From Gracilaria gracilis (lineage: Eukaryota > Rhodophyta > Florideophyceae > Gracilariales > Gracilariaceae), in contig JARGSG010000063.1 of assembly GCA_030374805.1 (NCBI GenBank), forward strand, positions 1 to 31,165: a stretch of DNA of 31,165 bases, given 5' to 3'. Under the pieces are notes generated by a model. That model had not been told where the DNA came from and did no database searches. It was given only the letters and a program-made list of their open reading frames with translations. Made by a program: the position numbers and the translations under genes. Within the stretch, counting starts at the first letter, position 1. Each line of letters starts with the position of its first letter. This document shows positions 26,188-31,165 of the stretch, in pieces.

Positions 26188-27937
26188 ATGCTCCATTCCT
26201 CCCCTTTCTTCCACAGCGAACGTTCACATCGTGATCATGCACAAGAGTCCAGCCACCATTGTCTAGCCAAAGCTGGTGATTCCTCTCCCAGGGAAAACGC
26301 ATGGTTCGAGCTCTACAATGACACTTTATCCCAACAAGAGGATTTGATGGAAGTGGAAGCTGAGGCGTGTGGTACACTAGCAAAGATTGTGGATATATCT
26401 GTTGAAACGTTTGAGAAGCGGAATGGGGATGGGGAAGTTTGGGTTTTGGTTTCGTGCTCTGTGTGAGCTTGAAAAGCAGCAATCTGTGCCTGTAGAGATG
26501 CTACAGAAACTGTGAGACTTGGCTACTCTTGAAGAGACGAGGGCTGTGATGAAATCGTTCGCTGATGTTTCCGTTGCGTGAATGACAAGAGTGGACGGAT
26601 CAGTATATGTCGAGCTGCACGACCTCATTCTAGATATCGCTACCGGCAAAGCTGGGGAAGGAAGTGAAACAGAAGGTTTCTTCCAAGTGCTTATGCGGGA
26701 TTTACATGCGATCTGAAGGGAAGGACAGAGATGATGGTTTGATATCTGAAGAGGAAGAAGGAGTGAAAACGTTTCTGCTAAGCCATGGTGTGAAACAGTT
26801 TGTGGGTGATATGGTGGGGAGGATAGAACAATGGATTAAAAGATGGGATTTGTGGCACGCGTGGTGGAATGGTGCTGATGTTGGGTATATACACAACAAC
26901 GTTTGCAGAATTCTTCGAAAGGCAGGGTTTTGGGAGCAGGTACTGTGGCTATTATCACAACCGCAGTGGATAGTGAAGAGACTGGTTGAGGGCGGGATCC
27001 TGAATTGCGTTTAGAAGAAGATTTGTATCATGGAAAAGAGGTGTGTGGCGGGAACGCTGCGCGAAACGAAAGTAAGAAAAATCATCTGGAAATGACTGGT
27101 AGGGCTTCCAGGCTGGGTGAGTCGTTTTCGAGGGAGAACCGGCCTGCGGAGGAGGGCTGGCTACAACTGCATCGTCGTTTGCTGCCTCAAGCGAGGTGGA
27201 ACGAGTTGATGAGCAAATTTGAGCAGAGGATGAAAAGTTGTGCACCGAACCCGTGGCTGAAAGCGTGTGAAGGAGTGTTTGAACAGGGGAATGGTGGTGA
27301 AAAACGTCGAAGGTGAAGTGCTCTGCACGCGCTTAGAGTGTGATGCTTTCTGGAATTTGTCGAGAGGCACTGACCGTACGAGGTATTTGGGAAAGTATGA
27401 AACATTGAACGAGATTTTACAAAGATGAGAAGCTCTGGGATCCTTTGCAGTGAAAAAGTTGAGTGTTCTTCGTTCCTACATGATGAACGCAGGGTGGAGA
27501 CAGCTCTCCAAGATGGAAACATTTTTGTGTGTAACAGGCAAAGAGGAATTTGGGAGGAAGTTGTTTCACATGATTGTGAGAATCACGATAGGTTTGTAGA
27601 CTTTTGCGAGCATGGAGATCTGCTTGCATGTGAGAGAGAAGATGAAAGCGTTCGATTGTGGGAGACGCTTAGCAGCACGACGGTCGGGCAGCCGCTCCGA
27701 AGTCACACAGGTAGAGAGCTTTCCGTGGCGCTGAGCGCGCACGGCACTCGCTTCGTGTCAGGCGCGCTGGACATAACGGTGCTTGTGTGGGATGCTGAAA
27801 GCGGCACTGCCGTTCGGCAGCCGCTTGAAGGTCACACAGTTTGGTTGGAGTGTGTGGCGGTGAACGCGGACGGCACTCGCGTGATTTCGGCGGACCGCAG
27901 GATCATACGGCTATGGGCGTTGAACGACGATGGCTGA
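26188..27937 (+). pseudogene. STAND/NB-ARC-like protein with C-terminal WD40 repeats, decayed
   Basis: Protein-like sequence continues through several frames. From about 26452: A-L-C-E-L-E-K-Q-Q-S-V-P-V-E-M-L, a TGA (26513-26515), E-E-T-R-A-V-M-K-S-F-A-D-V, a second TGA (26579-26581), then V-Y-V-E-L-H-D-L-I-L-D-I-A. The L-H-D segment resembles the winged-helix MHD position of NB-ARC proteins. After a shift: W-D-L-W-H-A-W-W-N-G-A-D-V and Q-P-Q-W-I-V-K-R-L (26691-27012); after another: L-R-L-E-E-D-L and P-W-L-K-A-C-E-G-V-F (27005-27316). The WD40 part (27500-27937) has W-E-E-V-V-S-H-D, S-V-R-L-W-E, T-V-L-V-W-D-A-E-S-G and I-I-R-L-W. Family members are oligomerising ATPase sensors of cell death or immunity. 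The P-loop region was not found. Confidence 0.65.
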
Positions 27938-28171
27938 GAGTATGTTTTCACGTCGTAGAACGGTGCGTGGAATTGGTGTTGAGTACTCCACAAATGTTGG
28001 GAAAACGTTATGGGGCTCCACACCGCAAGAGAGAATAGCTTTTGTTATTGATGGCAATTTGCATTTTTATGCCAACAACAAAAGAGACGTATCACAGAAA
28101 TGTGGGTCAGAAAGATCTTGAGATCACGCTATTTTCCTGAAGCCCAGTTGGAGCCAGACTCTTGCAACGGC

Positions 28172-28190
28172 CCACCCACCCACCCCACCC
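28172..28190. repeat. CCCA-type microsatellite
   Basis: Short run of CCCACCCACC units preceding an otherwise unremarkable stretch. Confidence 0.7.
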
Positions 28191-29635
<1,445 letters not shown>

Positions 29636-31165
29636 CATACGATAGCGGACCAAGCCGGGAAGAGTTGTTAGTTTTGGCAAGAAGTTCTTGCTCTGGTTTT
29701 TGGACTGCGTTCCATTACACGAACAACAGATGGCGTTCTTCTTCGTCGCGCTAACGCGGGTTGGAGAGCCTCTCATGCAAGGGTCACTTCAGCATGTATG
29801 CTTGAAGACATGTGCTCGATGGTTCTTCCAACGTTTTCAGTGGATGTGAACAGATTGCCGTCATGGTGTGCTTCTTTTCCATTCCAGAATGAGCCAAAAA
29901 CAGTTTAATTGCACAGTTTCTGTTGGGGAGGGGGTTTGAGAAGGAGTTGGAAGGGTTATACAGTACACAGGTTTGCGTTTCGCAGGTTATCGAGGCGTCA
30001 CCACGTGGGCTTTCGAAGTTCACGTGGGGGATATCCATCGTTCCTGACAAATAAGACCGATAATATCTTCTTTCTTTGTGTTTTATACGTGGTAATGAAC
30101 ATGCCATCAACCAAATGTGTGTATCCTGGGTATTGTCAAATTGAGACAGTTAAAAAGAGGTATATGAAACGCCCCAGTTCATAGCATTAGAATGCCTGAA
30201 GCTCAGTGTAACGCATATACCACTGGCAGTAGATGGTGCACTGCACAAATATTCTTCAGCAAGGAGAATAAACTTGAATGAAGTGTATGTCTTCTTCTTG
30301 TAGGGTCATTTCGTACGCACAGCTCTTCACGCTTTCACTATGTTTCGCCCTTTTATGCTCTTTCATTGGGTTCTTTCCTGGCTTTCATTTCCCCATGATT
30401 CTTTAGCCTCTGAAGTTCAGAGTCCACTCGAATTTATGTGATGGGTGTTATTCAGACAGTCTCGCTGGGTACGCTCTTAGATTTTGACACATCAACTTTT
30501 GCAATGCTTTGATCGGAGATCGGCAACAACTGCTCTCTTTCGTGGCAGACGTCAACGCTTTCTGTGTGGTGAAGATTCCAAATTCCTTCGTCAGCACTGT
30601 GACAAATGCAAAACCAACACGGAGAACAAACGGGGTGTATCGAATAAGAGTGTGCGAGAAGAGAAACCTATTCCTTTATTCTCAGTTTTCTCTATCCCTA
30701 GAGCTTTGCGACAAACGCATATTTTGGATATAAGGTAGCTTGATTCTAGGCTTTAGTTACCAGGGGTAGTTACCATTTCGCCTGTTCATATAGCGCCATG
30801 AACCCTCTCAGGAAACAGGGTGACGTTCGATGCGCTACCCTGCAACAAGATTAATCACATCCCACAGGCACCCTCTCTGCCATTACCAGTGTTTCTTTGC
30901 GTTCCCAATCAGCGTCATCAAATGACGTGGTTTTGTACTTCTCTTGAGATGTTAAATCACCATTCCAAAATAACTCCCGAACATTGCTCTTCGAAGACAA
31001 TTCATTTTGATCCAATCCAGATCTAAGACACTGAGCCCTCCCGCCGCTTCTACGTCCCCATCCATGTTAGTAATCTTTGTTCTAGCAAGCATTTCATGAG
31101 TTTAACGATTACCTGTGTAGCTGCTCAGCTGCTTTGCACTAATCAACGTGTGTAAATGGAAGGAA
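29636..31165. other. no recognised gene to the window end
   Basis: Only short frames on both strands with no motif, repeat or RNA gene that I can support. Confidence 0.4.

Noticed and set aside
26513..26581. TGA codons as reassigned (Trp) or selenocysteine codons
   Set aside because: Only two occur, and other frameshifts follow in the same pseudogene, so decay explains them better.

Overview
The window looks like a repeat-rich stretch of a eukaryotic nuclear genome. It holds mobile elements, decayed copies of host genes and a few intact reading frames. There are no operons, bacterial ribosome binding sites, tRNA or rRNA genes, or CRISPR arrays. Several host-gene pieces are recognisable by protein motif: CDK5RAP3/C53, the RPA2 C-terminus, the DEAH splicing helicase PRP2/DHX16, and a STAND/NB-ARC-like protein with WD40 repeats. 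The mostly long, intronless frames, a copia element of algal/protist type and many WD40-STAND relics suggest an alga or other protist. A florideophyte red alga of the Chondrus type is my best guess; that is an inference, not proof.

Layout. 1-3893 (minus): 5' half of a Ty1/copia LTR retrotransposon, with a candidate 5' LTR at 3606-3893, gag at 3602-2304, and pol in the -1 frame running off the window inside reverse transcriptase. The gag/pol junction carries GGGUUUU, a 5-nt spacer and a long hairpin, which is a textbook -1 frameshift signal. 4222-4887 (minus): N-terminal part of CDK5RAP3/C53. 5244-6359 (plus): Ulp1/SENP-like C48 cysteine protease with a C-terminal Cys cluster, transcribed divergently from C53. 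6439-6702 (plus): the RPA2 C-terminal winged helix alone. 7343-7839: two short ORFs overlapping at TGATG, the first Cys-rich. 9626-11883: a second Cys-rich ORF, then four protein-like segments in shifting frames of an unrecognised gene, ending at a perfect 15-bp hairpin.

12.7-13.3 kb: about a dozen copies of GGAATCA/TGATTCC, many paired as palindromes. 13820-15721 (minus): RecQ-type helicase lacking its Walker A region. 16.6-17.2 kb: frameshifted Myb/SANT-like piece. 18.4-19.3 kb: weak minus-strand frames. 19.3-21.3 kb: short-chain dehydrogenase relic, then WD40 fragments split by a palindromic GATGTCC repeat array. 21.35-24.64 kb: a decayed hAT transposon whose two ends carry TGCAATC repeats and whose transposase is split by a 500-bp insertion with a 6-bp target duplication. 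26.2-27.94 kb: STAND/NB-ARC-like WD40 pseudogene. 28.8-29.63 kb (minus): PRP2/DHX16 pseudogene. The remainder has no gene I can support.

How it fits together: the window reads as a landing zone for transposons where host gene copies were truncated and left to decay. The best candidates for new biology are the copia frameshift element, the Cys-rich ORFs with the 9.6-11.9 kb locus, and the GGAATCA palindrome field beside the RecQ-like helicase.
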